A stretch of DNA of 8,305 nucleotides from DATGIQ01 sp035295665 (GCA_035295665.1 DATGIQ010000097.1:1-8305); one strand, 5' to 3'. Positions 1 through 5,653 are shown, counted from the stretch's first letter. Notes: generated from the sequence alone by a model not told the origin. Numbers and translations: made by a program.

Positions 1-2190
1 GGGTCGATCCTGAGTACCGCCGACGGTGGCCAGACCTGGCGTGTCCAGCAGCGGAGCGGACAGCGCGCTGCGGTGCTTTTCGTCCATGCCCATGCCGACG
101 GAATTCCCCTGGAAACTGTGGCCGCCCTGGGTGGCGAGGAAGGATATCTGGCAACCGGGTTGCGTGTGCTGGCACCCGACTCCGCAACGGCTCCTGTGAA
201 CCAGGCCGGCGCTTCGCAACGATTCGAGGCCGCCGTGCGGCAGGCGGGAGGGGCGGCGGGCGAAATGCTTTGGCAATTTCCGTTGCCCCAACACCTGGCG
301 TGGGCAGGAAAGCTCGAAATCCTGCAAGCCTGGAATCAGCTCCATGCGGATCGCGCCACGGAAGAGCTCCTTCGCCAGATCGTACTCGCCCTGCGCATGT
401 GGCGGCCAAGCGTGGTCGTCACCGATCATCCCGATGAAGCCCATGCTTCACCATCGGAAGCACTCCTGGCGGAAGCGCTCAATGAAGCGTTCCGCCGGGC
501 CGCCGATCCCCAGGCATTTCCTGAGCAAATCGCACAGCTCGGACTACAGCCCTGGGAGGTCGCGAAGTTGTACTGCTGTTGGCCGGGACGCACAGGAGCC
601 GAAGTGTTCCTGGACGCGTCCGCCATCAGCCCTCGATTGGAAATGACAGCGCGCGATTTTGCCATGCCCTTGACCGGACTGCTCTCGGATCATCCGTATT
701 CTCTGCCAAGGCAGCGTTTTTACCATCTTCTTGCGCGCAGGGTTCTCGAAGCCGCCAGCCATCGTCTGCTCATGCAAGGGATCGAGTTGGCCCCGGGCGG
801 GGTGGCCCGACGGAAGCAGTCAGCCGTGGCCGCGCTGGCACCCGAGCTTGAAAAAGCTTTGCAGTCGCGCCGCAACCTTCAAGCCCTGGCCGAGTCGCCC
901 CAGAGTGGCTTGGCCGATCCGAATCGGCTGTTGGCCCAGGTCGGTCCCATGCTGGCTGGCTTGCCCGACGATCAAGCCGCGGCCACGACGTTTGCATTAG
1001 CCAACCAGTATGTTGCCACGGGCCATTGGTCCCTGGCTCGGGAACTGTTTCAGCAGCTGGTCAATCGTTATCCGGCTCATCCGTTGGCCGTGGACGCCTA
1101 CCGTTGGCTGATCCGGCACAGCGCCAGCGGAGAAGCCCGGCGGCGTCACGAGCTGACACAGTCCTGGAACTGGTCACAGACAACGATTCAAAGTTCCCGC
1201 GATCCCAGCCTCAAACAGACCGCCTCCTCCATCGGAGTTCCCGAGCGCGCGCAGTTGCCAGAAGGGGTGCGCAGGCAGCAAGCGGGCCTCCTGGGCAATC
1301 TCGAAGAAACGCGGCGCTGGTATCAGACCAGCCTGGAGTTGGGCACACGGTTGGCTGCTCTCGGACCGCTCTTCGCGACGGATCCGAGTATTCAGTTTTG
1401 CTTGCAAGCCGCACGGCGACGCCTGGGGGACTTCGAGAAAGCGCAGGGGTGGTATACCGAGTTCCTTGCGGACCATCCCAATGGAGCGTGGCATGATGCC
1501 GCCGCGGCCGAGCTGTGGCTCATCAACCGAACGGGGCTACCGCCACGGCCGGTGGCGTATTGCCGGCAGACCGAGTCACGGCCTTTCCTCGATGGGACCT
1601 TTGACGAGCCTTGCTGGAAGGACGCCCCGCCGCTGGTGCTGCACAATGCCGCGGGGGATACCGTCAAGGATTATCCCACCGAGGTTCGCCTTACTTTTGA
1701 CAAGGACTTCCTGTATGTGGCTCTCCGCTGTGGCCATCCAGCGGGACGTTATGTGGCGCCGGTGAAACCTCGGCCACACGATGCAGACCTGCGTCCCTAT
1801 GACCACGTCAGCTTAATCCTGGATCTCGACCGAGATTACTCGACGTACTTCCGGCTGGAAGTGGATCAGCGCGGCTGCGTCTGTGAGGATTGTTGGGGAG
1901 ACCGGACCTGGGACCCGCACTGGTATGTCGCCCTCCATAGCGAGCGCACTTACTGGCAAGTGGAGGCAGCCATCCCGCTGACCGAGTTAACCGCGGACAC
2001 GGTCGCGTTCGGCCGAACCTGGGCCTGCAATGTCGTGCGGGTTCTGCCTGGCCGGGGGGTTCAAGCATGGTCTCAGCCCGCAGGCGTCGAACCCCGCCCG
2101 GAAGGGATGGGGCTTCTCATGTTTCTCCAGCCCGCCAATCTGCCGTCGACCGCGGCAGCCGCAGAGAAGCCAATGTCCAAGGCACCCTGA
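1..2190 (+). CDS. Composite Asp-box / PIG-L-like / TPR / CBM9-like protein (5' truncated by window)
   Basis: The frame is open from the first base, so the true start lies upstream; a GTG at 73 is in frame but internal. Counting from the first window codon (729 residues visible), residues 5-13 form an Asp-box/BNR motif (STADGGQTW). Residues about 23-170 resemble the PIG-L/LmbE deacetylase fold: the family's AHPDD appears as AHADG (30-34), and a second patch HPDEAH (143-148) sits where the family's third metal ligand lies. TPR-like helices follow at about 331-375 and 464-493. Residues about 527-711 look like a CBM9/carbohydrate-binding beta-sandwich (start RPFLDGTFDEPCW; later YDHVSLILDLDRD). 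This domain order recalls large planctomycete proteins, probably exported, but no export signal is visible here. The eroded metal motif suggests a non-catalytic, glycan-binding PIG-L domain; that is inference. Substrate and pathway are unknown. The coding call is very secure, the domain names moderately so. Confidence 0.85.
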   Translation, partial: GSILSTADGGQTWRVQQRSGQRAAVLFVHAHADGIPLETVAALGGEEGYLATGLRVLAPDSATAPVNQAGASQRFEAAVRQAGGAAGEMLWQFPLPQHLAWAGKLEILQAWNQLHADRATEELLRQIVLALRMWRPSVVVTDHPDEAHASPSEALLAEALNEAFRRAADPQAFPEQIAQLGLQPWEVAKLYCCWPGRTGAEVFLDASAISPRLEMTARDFAMPLTGLLSDHPYSLPRQRFYHLLARRVLEAASHRLLMQGIELAPGGVARRKQSAVAALAPELEKALQSRRNLQALAESPQSGLADPNRLLAQVGPMLAGLPDDQAAATTFALANQYVATGHWSLARELFQQLVNRYPAHPLAVDAYRWLIRHSASGEARRRHELTQSWNWSQTTIQSSRDPSLKQTASSIGVPERAQLPEGVRRQQAGLLGNLEETRRWYQTSLELGTRLAALGPLFATDPSIQFCLQAARRRLGDFEKAQGWYTEFLADHPNGAWHDAAAAELWLINRTGLPPRPVAYCRQTESRPFLDGTFDEPCWKDAPPLVLHNAAGDTVKDYPTEVRLTFDKDFLYVALRCGHPAGRYVAPVKPRPHDADLRPYDHVSLILDLDRDYSTYFRLEVDQRGCVCEDCWGDRTWDPHWYVALHSERTYWQVEAAIPLTELTADTVAFGRTWACNVVRVLPGRGVQAWSQPAGVEPRPEGMGLLMFLQPANLPSTAAAAEKPMSKAP

Positions 2191-2271
2191 GCCGTACGCT
2201 GCGAAGAGACGAATCGATGGGGATTCTGCGCGCCCTGGAGCGATTACAGCGTCATTTTGGATAAATAGTCT

Positions 2272-2300
2272 TTGCTCCTCGTGAAGAACTCGTGTAGACT
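2272..2300 (+). promoter_or_regulatory. Candidate sigma70-like promoter for the FHA gene
   Basis: TTGCTC (2272-2277) and TAGACT (2295-2300) are 17 nt apart. The -35 box matches the consensus at 3 of 6 positions and the -10 box at 4 of 6. The predicted transcript would begin near 2307, ahead of both ATG candidates for the FHA gene (2320 and 2347). This is weak evidence in GC-rich DNA. If real, it excludes the in-frame TTG at 2272 as the start codon. Confidence 0.25.
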
Positions 2301-2346
2301 TACAGTGGCCGGGGACGGTATGCGCAGCTTTGGCAGGCTGGTGTCT

Positions 2347-2862
2347 ATGCAGGATCCTCGCCTCAACAGTGTACACCTCGATTTCCCGCGGCGTGACGAT
2401 TTTCGCCGTGCACGGGAAGAGATCCTCGGTGCGCGCGGGCTTCACACCCTGGCCGTGGAAAACCATGAGGGAATTCTCGGCAAGGGCGCTTCCTGCACCT
2501 TCCGACAGACCGATCGCGCGTCCGCTCCTGCCGAGTCAGGGTACTGGCTGACGGACCAAGAACGCGTCTATCCGCTCAAAGTGGGCGTGAACACGATCGG
2601 CCGCCTCCCGGACAATGATGTCGTCATCGAGGGGCCTTACGTTTCGCGCCGCCATTGTGCGATCCTGATTCACGCCGGCGAGAAATGCGAAGTGTACGAC
2701 ATCGCCTCCAAGAATGGTACCTTCGTCAATGGCCTCCGGCTCTGCGGTCCTACCGCGCTGGCCGCCGGTGACGAAATCCGCATGTGCGACCGGCATTTCA
2801 TTTTCATGTCGAAAGGCGCGCCCAACTCACCGGCGGGTCAGGGAAACACGCTCGAAGACTAG
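2347..2862 (+). CDS. FHA domain-containing protein
   Basis: This 171-residue protein has a C-terminal forkhead-associated (phosphothreonine-binding) domain at about residues 75-158. Its hallmarks are GR at 85-86, SRRH at 100-103 and SKNGTFVNG at 121-129, which supply the phosphopeptide-contacting Arg, Ser and Asn. The first 70 residues (starting MQDPRLNSVHLDFPRRDDF) are not FHA; I associate this block with planctomycete FHA proteins, from memory. No signal peptide or membrane segment is visible, so it is probably cytoplasmic and reads Ser/Thr phosphorylation, but no kinase gene is in the window. I chose ATG 2347 because the recognisable block begins there, with GGCAGG at 2332-2337. ATG 2320, behind GGGGAC, adds nine residues and is a real alternative. 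The gene lies more than 150 nt from both neighbours, so it is probably transcribed alone. Confidence 0.88.
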   Translation: MQDPRLNSVHLDFPRRDDFRRAREEILGARGLHTLAVENHEGILGKGASCTFRQTDRASAPAESGYWLTDQERVYPLKVGVNTIGRLPDNDVVIEGPYVSRRHCAILIHAGEKCEVYDIASKNGTFVNGLRLCGPTALAAGDEIRMCDRHFIFMSKGAPNSPAGQGNTLED

Positions 2863-3026
2863 AAACCCGAACCCCGAGATGTCTGAAACTCGCCAATCAA
2901 AGTTTCAAACTCCTGGTGGTTCGTGTTTCCAAGTTCGCCCACTGCCCTTCGCCCCTGGATTTCCATAGATTATGGGGCGGTTATTGCAAACTGGAAATCG
3001 CCGCTTTCTGGCAGGGGGCACGAACC
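2863..3026 (+). repeat. Intergenic tract with short degenerate repeats
   Basis: The gap between the FHA and DUF3500 genes carries GAAACNCG words (2862-2869 and 2885-2892, with another at 2843-2850 inside the FHA gene) and a TGAAACT/AGTTTCA inverted repeat (2884-2890 with 2901-2907). At 2934-2954 there is an exact 7-nt-period tract: TTCGCCC, ACTGCCC, TTCGCCC. The same TTCGCCC word recurs in the hairpin region downstream of the DUF3500 gene. I see no convincing terminator U-tract or promoter here. Confidence 0.45.
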
Positions 3027-4058
3027 ATGAAACTCATGCGGATGGCGCTGGCCCTGACGCTGCTCGGAGTTTTGGCCGGTGTCGCTTATGTTCGCCAGGC
3101 CCATGAGCCGGCCGGGAGCAAAATGGCCAGCGCAGCCGACAAGCTGCTGACCAGCCTGACCGCTGAGCAAAAGGCCAAGGCGACGTTTGCCTTTGATGAT
3201 AAGGAACGCTTCAATTGGCACTTTGTCCCGCTTCAAGACGCCAACCGAAAGCCTACCCGCAAAGGCCTGCCCCTTCAGGACATGACGCCCGAGCAGAAAG
3301 AATTGGCTCGGGCCTTGGTTGCAGCCGGCACCAGCTCGGACGGCTTCGCGAAGGCGACGACGATCATGAGCCTGGAATCAATCCTGCATGAACTGGAGAA
3401 AGGGCGCACTCTGGTCCGCAATCCCGAGTGGTACTTCTTTACGATCTTTGGCACCCCGTCGAAAACGGGCAAGTGGGGGTGGCGCGTGGAGGGCCATCAT
3501 CTGTCGCTCAATTTCGCGGTGGATGGCGGTAAGATCATCGCAGCGACGCCGGCCTTCTTTGGCGCCAATCCCGCCACGGTCATGGACGGGCCTCGAAAAG
3601 GAACCCGCGCGCTTCCCTTGGCCGACGACTTGGCCAAAGAGCTATTCAAAACCCTCGACGACAACCAGAAGAAAACTGCCTACCAAGAGAAAGCCTTCCC
3701 AGAAGTCAAAGGCCAGACCCGAAGTCCCGATGTCGGTGCGCCAAAAGGGCTATCTGCGGCCAAACTGACGGAGAAGCAGCGGGGGCTCCTGCTGAGGCTT
3801 CTCCAGTCCTATGCCGGCCGCATGCCCTCCGACGTGGCCGAGGCCGAGATGAGCGAAGTTCACAAGGCCGGTCTGGATCAGATCTCCTTTGCCTACAACG
3901 GTGGAGTGGAACAGGGCAAGCCGCACACCTATCGGGTTCAGGGACCGACGTTCGTAATCGAGTTCCTCAATGTGCAAGAAGATTCGGCCAAGAATCCGGC
4001 CAACCACATCCATAGCGTTTGGCGAAATACCAAAGGCGACTTTGGAATCACGCAATAA
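3027..4058 (+). CDS. Exported DUF3500 domain-containing protein
   Basis: The 343-residue product matches the DUF3500 family (PF12006), whose biochemical role is not established. Residues 1-25 are a signal peptide or membrane anchor: two basic residues, then a hydrophobic run (MALALTLLGVLAGVAYV). The family blocks follow in order: GHHLSLNF at 156-163, PAFFGANPA at 175-183, FAYNGG at 288-293, HTYRVQGPTFVIEFLNVQ at 300-317, and NHIHSVWRN near 326-334, ending in GDFG. The many conserved His and aromatic residues suggest a ligand or metal site, which is inference. The start ATG is set by AGGGGG at 3013-3018, eight nt upstream, and by the signal peptide; the frame stays open upstream to 2784, but that stretch looks non-coding. 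The protein probably acts outside the cytoplasmic membrane. Neighbouring genes give no functional clue. Confidence 0.93.
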   Translation: MKLMRMALALTLLGVLAGVAYVRQAHEPAGSKMASAADKLLTSLTAEQKAKATFAFDDKERFNWHFVPLQDANRKPTRKGLPLQDMTPEQKELARALVAAGTSSDGFAKATTIMSLESILHELEKGRTLVRNPEWYFFTIFGTPSKTGKWGWRVEGHHLSLNFAVDGGKIIAATPAFFGANPATVMDGPRKGTRALPLADDLAKELFKTLDDNQKKTAYQEKAFPEVKGQTRSPDVGAPKGLSAAKLTEKQRGLLLRLLQSYAGRMPSDVAEAEMSEVHKAGLDQISFAYNGGVEQGKPHTYRVQGPTFVIEFLNVQEDSAKNPANHIHSVWRNTKGDFGITQ

Positions 4059-4108
4059 GCGGGGGCGTAGCTGCCGACCAAGTTTTCTTCGTCCAGGAGG
4101 GGCGCACA

Positions 4109-4360
4109 ATGGACCACGAGGCCAGGCTCTTTTCAGGCCTGGAAGAAACGTCTGATTTTTCGACACCCCTCCCGAATTTCTCGGTACTTGAGACGCGACC
4201 TCACGGAAAGCATTTTTTTATGCTTTCCACAAGTCCATCATCGTACATCACTTGCGAAGATCTTGCAAAAAAGCTTTCTAACGGCACGTCGCTTGCTCCC
4301 ATAGGGGGCTATTGCAAGCGAGGATCCGGAAGTCCCGATTTCCTCGCCCGTTGGCTTTGA
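4109..4360 (+). CDS. Candidate small orphan protein, 83 aa
   Basis: A perfect AGGAGG (4095-4100) lies eight nt before ATG 4109, and an 83-residue frame runs to TGA 4358-4360. A strong hairpin begins 12 nt after the stop, as expected at a gene end. The product is mixed in composition, with no signal peptide or membrane segment. It contains a helix-like stretch (ITCEDLAKKL, about residues 48-57) and a basic Cys/Gly patch (GGYCKRGSGSPDF). That helix faintly recalls the first helix of small DNA-binding helix-turn-helix proteins, but the recognition helix is not evident, so I give no function. Third codon positions are AT-richer than in neighbouring genes, which points to a young, transferred or non-coding frame. 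Several inverted repeats lie inside it (4205-4228, 4290-4320, 4318-4347), so a structured RNA is the main alternative. Confidence 0.4.
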   Translation: MDHEARLFSGLEETSDFSTPLPNFSVLETRPHGKHFFMLSTSPSSYITCEDLAKKLSNGTSLAPIGGYCKRGSGSPDFLARWL

Positions 4361-4372
4361 TTGTAATGAGTT

Positions 4373-4393
4373 AGCCGGGCCTCGGGCCCGGCT
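4373..4393 (+). terminator. GC-rich hairpin after the 83-codon frame
   Basis: AGCCGGGCC (4373-4381) pairs perfectly with GGCCCGGCT (4385-4393) around a 3-nt loop. It starts 12 nt after the TGA at 4358-4360. There is no T-run behind it, so it is not a canonical intrinsic terminator. It may stop or stabilise the upstream transcript, or belong to the larger folded region that follows. Confidence 0.4.
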
Positions 4394-4474
4394 CGCACCC
4401 GACATTCGCCCAGGGTGCATACACGGCCACGGCATCCGCCGCCGTGGCCGTGTCGCCCTTTCCTGCGGGTGCGA
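4393..4474 (+). repeat. Nested inverted repeats (13-bp hairpin inside a 9-bp outer stem)
   Basis: ACACGGCCACGGC (4421-4433) pairs perfectly with GCCGTGGCCGTGT (4441-4453) around a 7-nt loop. This lies inside an outer stem, TCGCACCCG (4393-4401) with CGGGTGCGA (4466-4474). GCACCC (4395-4400) can instead pair with GGGTGC (4413-4418), so two folds compete for the same strand. A TTCGCCC word sits at 4405-4411. No T-run follows. It could be a strong transcription barrier or part of a structured RNA. Confidence 0.5.
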
Positions 4475-4480
4475 CGTGAA

Positions 4481-4494
4481 TCCCAGGCCTGGGA
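4481..4494. repeat. 14-base perfect palindrome
   Basis: TCCCAGGCCTGGGA reads identically on both strands. It could be a dimeric protein-binding site or another piece of the repeat cluster. No promoter close to it is evident. Confidence 0.35.
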
Positions 4495-4671
4495 GGGGAT
4501 TTGGCCGGCAAAGGGGTCAGCTCAGTTGAGGATGGCCCGCAGATTCGCCCAGCGCTTTGACCCTGTCCCCCAAGCCGGTTTGCAATGTGCTGGAAGGCCG
4601 GCTGCGGCGCCCAGCCGTGGCTCTATCGCCCACCTTCAACGGCGAAGGTATTTCGATCGCCCAGGAAAAGA

Positions 4672-4744
4672 CGCCGGCAGAAGGGCAAGCAGAGGAGAGG
4701 TTCGCCCTCGCTTATCACGTTCATCTGTTGCCCTTTTGCCGGCG
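4672..4744 (+). repeat. Hairpin repeat A (REP-like)
   Basis: Seventeen consecutive pairs form between 4672-4688 and 4728-4744, with one G-U wobble (4680/4736). After a one-base bulge the stem continues as CAGA (4690-4693) with TCTG (4724-4727). The outer arms are CGCCGGCAGA and its complement TTTGCCGGCG, with T opposite one G. The apical loop contains TTCGCCC (4701-4707). It is similar in length (73 against 72 nt), outer arms and loop to hairpin repeat C at 4955-5026, suggesting a shared origin. Confidence 0.6.
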
Positions 4745-4812
4745 GCCTCCAGCAGAATAGGACGTTCACGCCCAACCGCAGTCGTTTTGGATCGCCCGCA
4801 GTGTTTCGCAGT

Positions 4813-4837
4813 ACCCTCCCATCGCCCAGGGAAGGGT
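4813..4837 (+). repeat. Short hairpin with ATCGCCCA loop
   Basis: ACCCTCCC (4813-4820) pairs with GGGAAGGGT (4829-4837) with one bulged A, leaving the loop ATCGCCCA. It sits directly before hairpin B. On its own it is weak; it matters mainly as one of a run of hairpins with CGCCC-containing loops. Confidence 0.3.
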
Positions 4838-4839
4838 GC

Positions 4840-4907
4840 TGCCACAGCGAACAGAGGATTCGCTCATCGCCTTCGCCCATTCGCCCATTCCTCTGGCGGC
4901 TGTGGCA
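4840..4907 (+). repeat. Hairpin repeat B
   Basis: TGCCACAGC (4840-4848) pairs perfectly with GCTGTGGCA (4899-4907). A symmetric 3x3 internal loop follows, then CAGAGGA (4852-4858) pairs perfectly with TCCTCTG (4889-4895). The 30-nt apical loop carries two TTCGCCCA units in tandem (4872-4887). CAGAGGA also occurs in hairpin A at 4690-4696. A competing small hairpin is possible between 4846-4851 and 4859-4864. Confidence 0.5.
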
Positions 4908-4954
4908 AGCGCTCAAAAGTTTGCTTTTCCGCCCAACCGTCGCCCTTTCGGACG

Positions 4955-5026
4955 CGCCGGCAGAGGGGGCAGGGGATGAGGCGCCGTTCGCCCCGGGCGC
5001 TTCGTTCCCTCTCCCTTTCGCCGGCG
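4955..5026 (+). repeat. Hairpin repeat C, 31-position stem
   Basis: Positions 4955-4985 pair with 4996-5026: 23 Watson-Crick pairs, six G-U wobbles and only two mismatches (4962/5019 and 4970/5011), with a 10-nt loop containing TTCGCCCC. Its outer arms (CGCCGGCAGA at the left, GCCGGCG at the right) match hairpin A. The wobbles would be A-C mismatches in a minus-strand RNA, so the fold favours a plus-strand transcript. It ends 45 nt before the Nudix start codon, close enough to affect that gene's mRNA if it is transcribed into it. Confidence 0.65.
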
Positions 5027-5071
5027 TATTCGCTTTTTCGCTGGCCAGTCAACCAATCGACGGAATTACCG

Positions 5072-5476
5072 ATGCGTCAATCGGCGGGGACGCTTCTCTA
5101 CCGCACTGGGGCGAACGGTCTGGAAGTGCTCTTGGTCCATCCGAGCGGCTGGTACAACCGAAAGGCTCCGTGGAGCATTCCTAAAGGCGAACCAGGTGCG
5201 GGCGAGGACCTGGAGGACACGGCACGGCGGGAAACCCAGGAGGAGACCGGCGTCACGGCCGGGCTCCTCGTTCCGTTGGGACGCGTCGACTATCGCCGCA
5301 GCCGCAAACGCATCCACTGCTTTGCCGGACCCGCGCCGGAGGATGCAAACCCGCGCTGCACTTCCTGGGAAGTGGATCAAGCCCGTTTTCTGCCTCTGGC
5401 TGATGCCCAGCTCCGTCTTCATCCCGATCAGTGCACTTTTCTGAACCGCTTGGTCGAGCATCTGGAACGAGGGTGA
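5072..5476 (+). CDS. Nudix hydrolase
   Basis: The 134-residue protein carries a complete Nudix box at residues 39-61 (G39, E45, R53-E54, E57-E58, G60), with Thr55 where an aliphatic residue is usual. The Glu residues bind the Mg2+ used to cleave a nucleoside diphosphate linked to another group. The opening MRQSAGTLLYR and the WSIPKGE before the box recall the COG4119-type predicted NTP pyrophosphohydrolases; the actual substrate cannot be read from the sequence. The length is normal for a single-domain Nudix enzyme and it should be cytoplasmic. ATG 5072 starts exactly at the first Nudix strand. The frame is open back to 4415, but that stretch is Arg/Ser/Pro-rich and made of the hairpin repeats. 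The Shine-Dalgarno is weak (ACGGA at 5060-5064). Confidence 0.92.
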   Translation: MRQSAGTLLYRTGANGLEVLLVHPSGWYNRKAPWSIPKGEPGAGEDLEDTARRETQEETGVTAGLLVPLGRVDYRRSRKRIHCFAGPAPEDANPRCTSWEVDQARFLPLADAQLRLHPDQCTFLNRLVEHLERG

Positions 5477-5526
5477 GCGCTGACCACGACGGAAGCCATG
5501 ATCCAATGGCGCGTCCTCAGCCGACC

Positions 5527-5554
5527 TTGACCCGATTGCCCACTCGGTTACACT
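5527..5554 (+). promoter_or_regulatory. Candidate sigma70-like promoter for the MBOAT/GT-C operon
   Basis: TTGACC (5527-5532, 5 of 6 consensus positions) and TACACT (5549-5554, 4 of 6) are separated by 16 nt. They lie in the 177-nt gap after the Nudix stop codon, leaving a leader of about 90 nt before the MBOAT start. This is the best promoter-like pair I found in the window. Confidence 0.4.
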
Positions 5555-5653
5555 CTGCCTCGCGGAGCATCGCAGGTCCCGGCCGCCGACACATGGACGG
5601 CACAAGCGTGCGCCGGGCACAATCCCTGGCCGTGCTTCCGAGGAGCGGAGCCC

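Larger units (their letters stand above)
4361..5071. other. Long intergenic region dominated by inverted repeats
   Basis: I find no supportable gene family in these roughly 700 bases on either strand. Besides the hairpins listed separately, there is a weak stem of CCGGC (4505-4509) with GCCGG (4574-4578) enclosing GGGTCA/TGACCC (4514-4519 with 4558-4563) and a TTCGCCC in its loop (4544-4550). There is also AGCCGG/CCGGCT (4573-4578 with 4598-4603), and CGCAGT occurs three times (4777, 4797, 4807). Open frames here are Arg/Ser/Pro-rich and follow from the scarcity of stops in GC-rich DNA. Confidence 0.55.

Noticed and set aside
2272..2346. TTG 2272 as the FHA gene start
   Set aside because: It overlaps the promoter-like boxes, has no Shine-Dalgarno, and encodes residues outside the recognisable protein.
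1987..2466. 159-codon minus-strand frame
   Set aside because: It lies opposite the end of the composite gene and the start of the FHA gene and shows no recognisable domain.
2784..3026. Upstream extension of the DUF3500 frame
   Set aside because: It overlaps the end of the FHA gene, and the signal peptide and AGGGGG Shine-Dalgarno both point to ATG 3027.
4122..4142. CCAGGC/GCCTGG hairpin as the DUF3500 terminator
   Set aside because: The stem is only 6 bp, the T-run comes 13 nt after it, and it lies inside the candidate small gene.
4623..4916. Minus-strand frame of 97 codons across hairpins A and B
   Set aside because: No family resemblance, and its sequence is dictated by the palindromes. 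It could be overcalled as a protein in genomes that carry many copies of the repeat, but nothing here supports translation.
4672..5026. CRISPR array
   Set aside because: The repeated units are imperfect palindromes of about 70 nt separated by unequal gaps, without short identical repeats or uniform spacers, and no cas genes are present.
4672..5026. Insertion sequence or MITE with terminal inverted repeats
   Set aside because: No transposase frame and no flanking target-site duplication could be seen; related hairpins fit a REP-like element better.
4415..5071. Long in-frame N-terminal extension of the Nudix protein
   Set aside because: It is stop-free but Arg/Ser/Pro-rich, is built from the hairpin repeats, and the Nudix family sequence begins exactly at ATG 5072.
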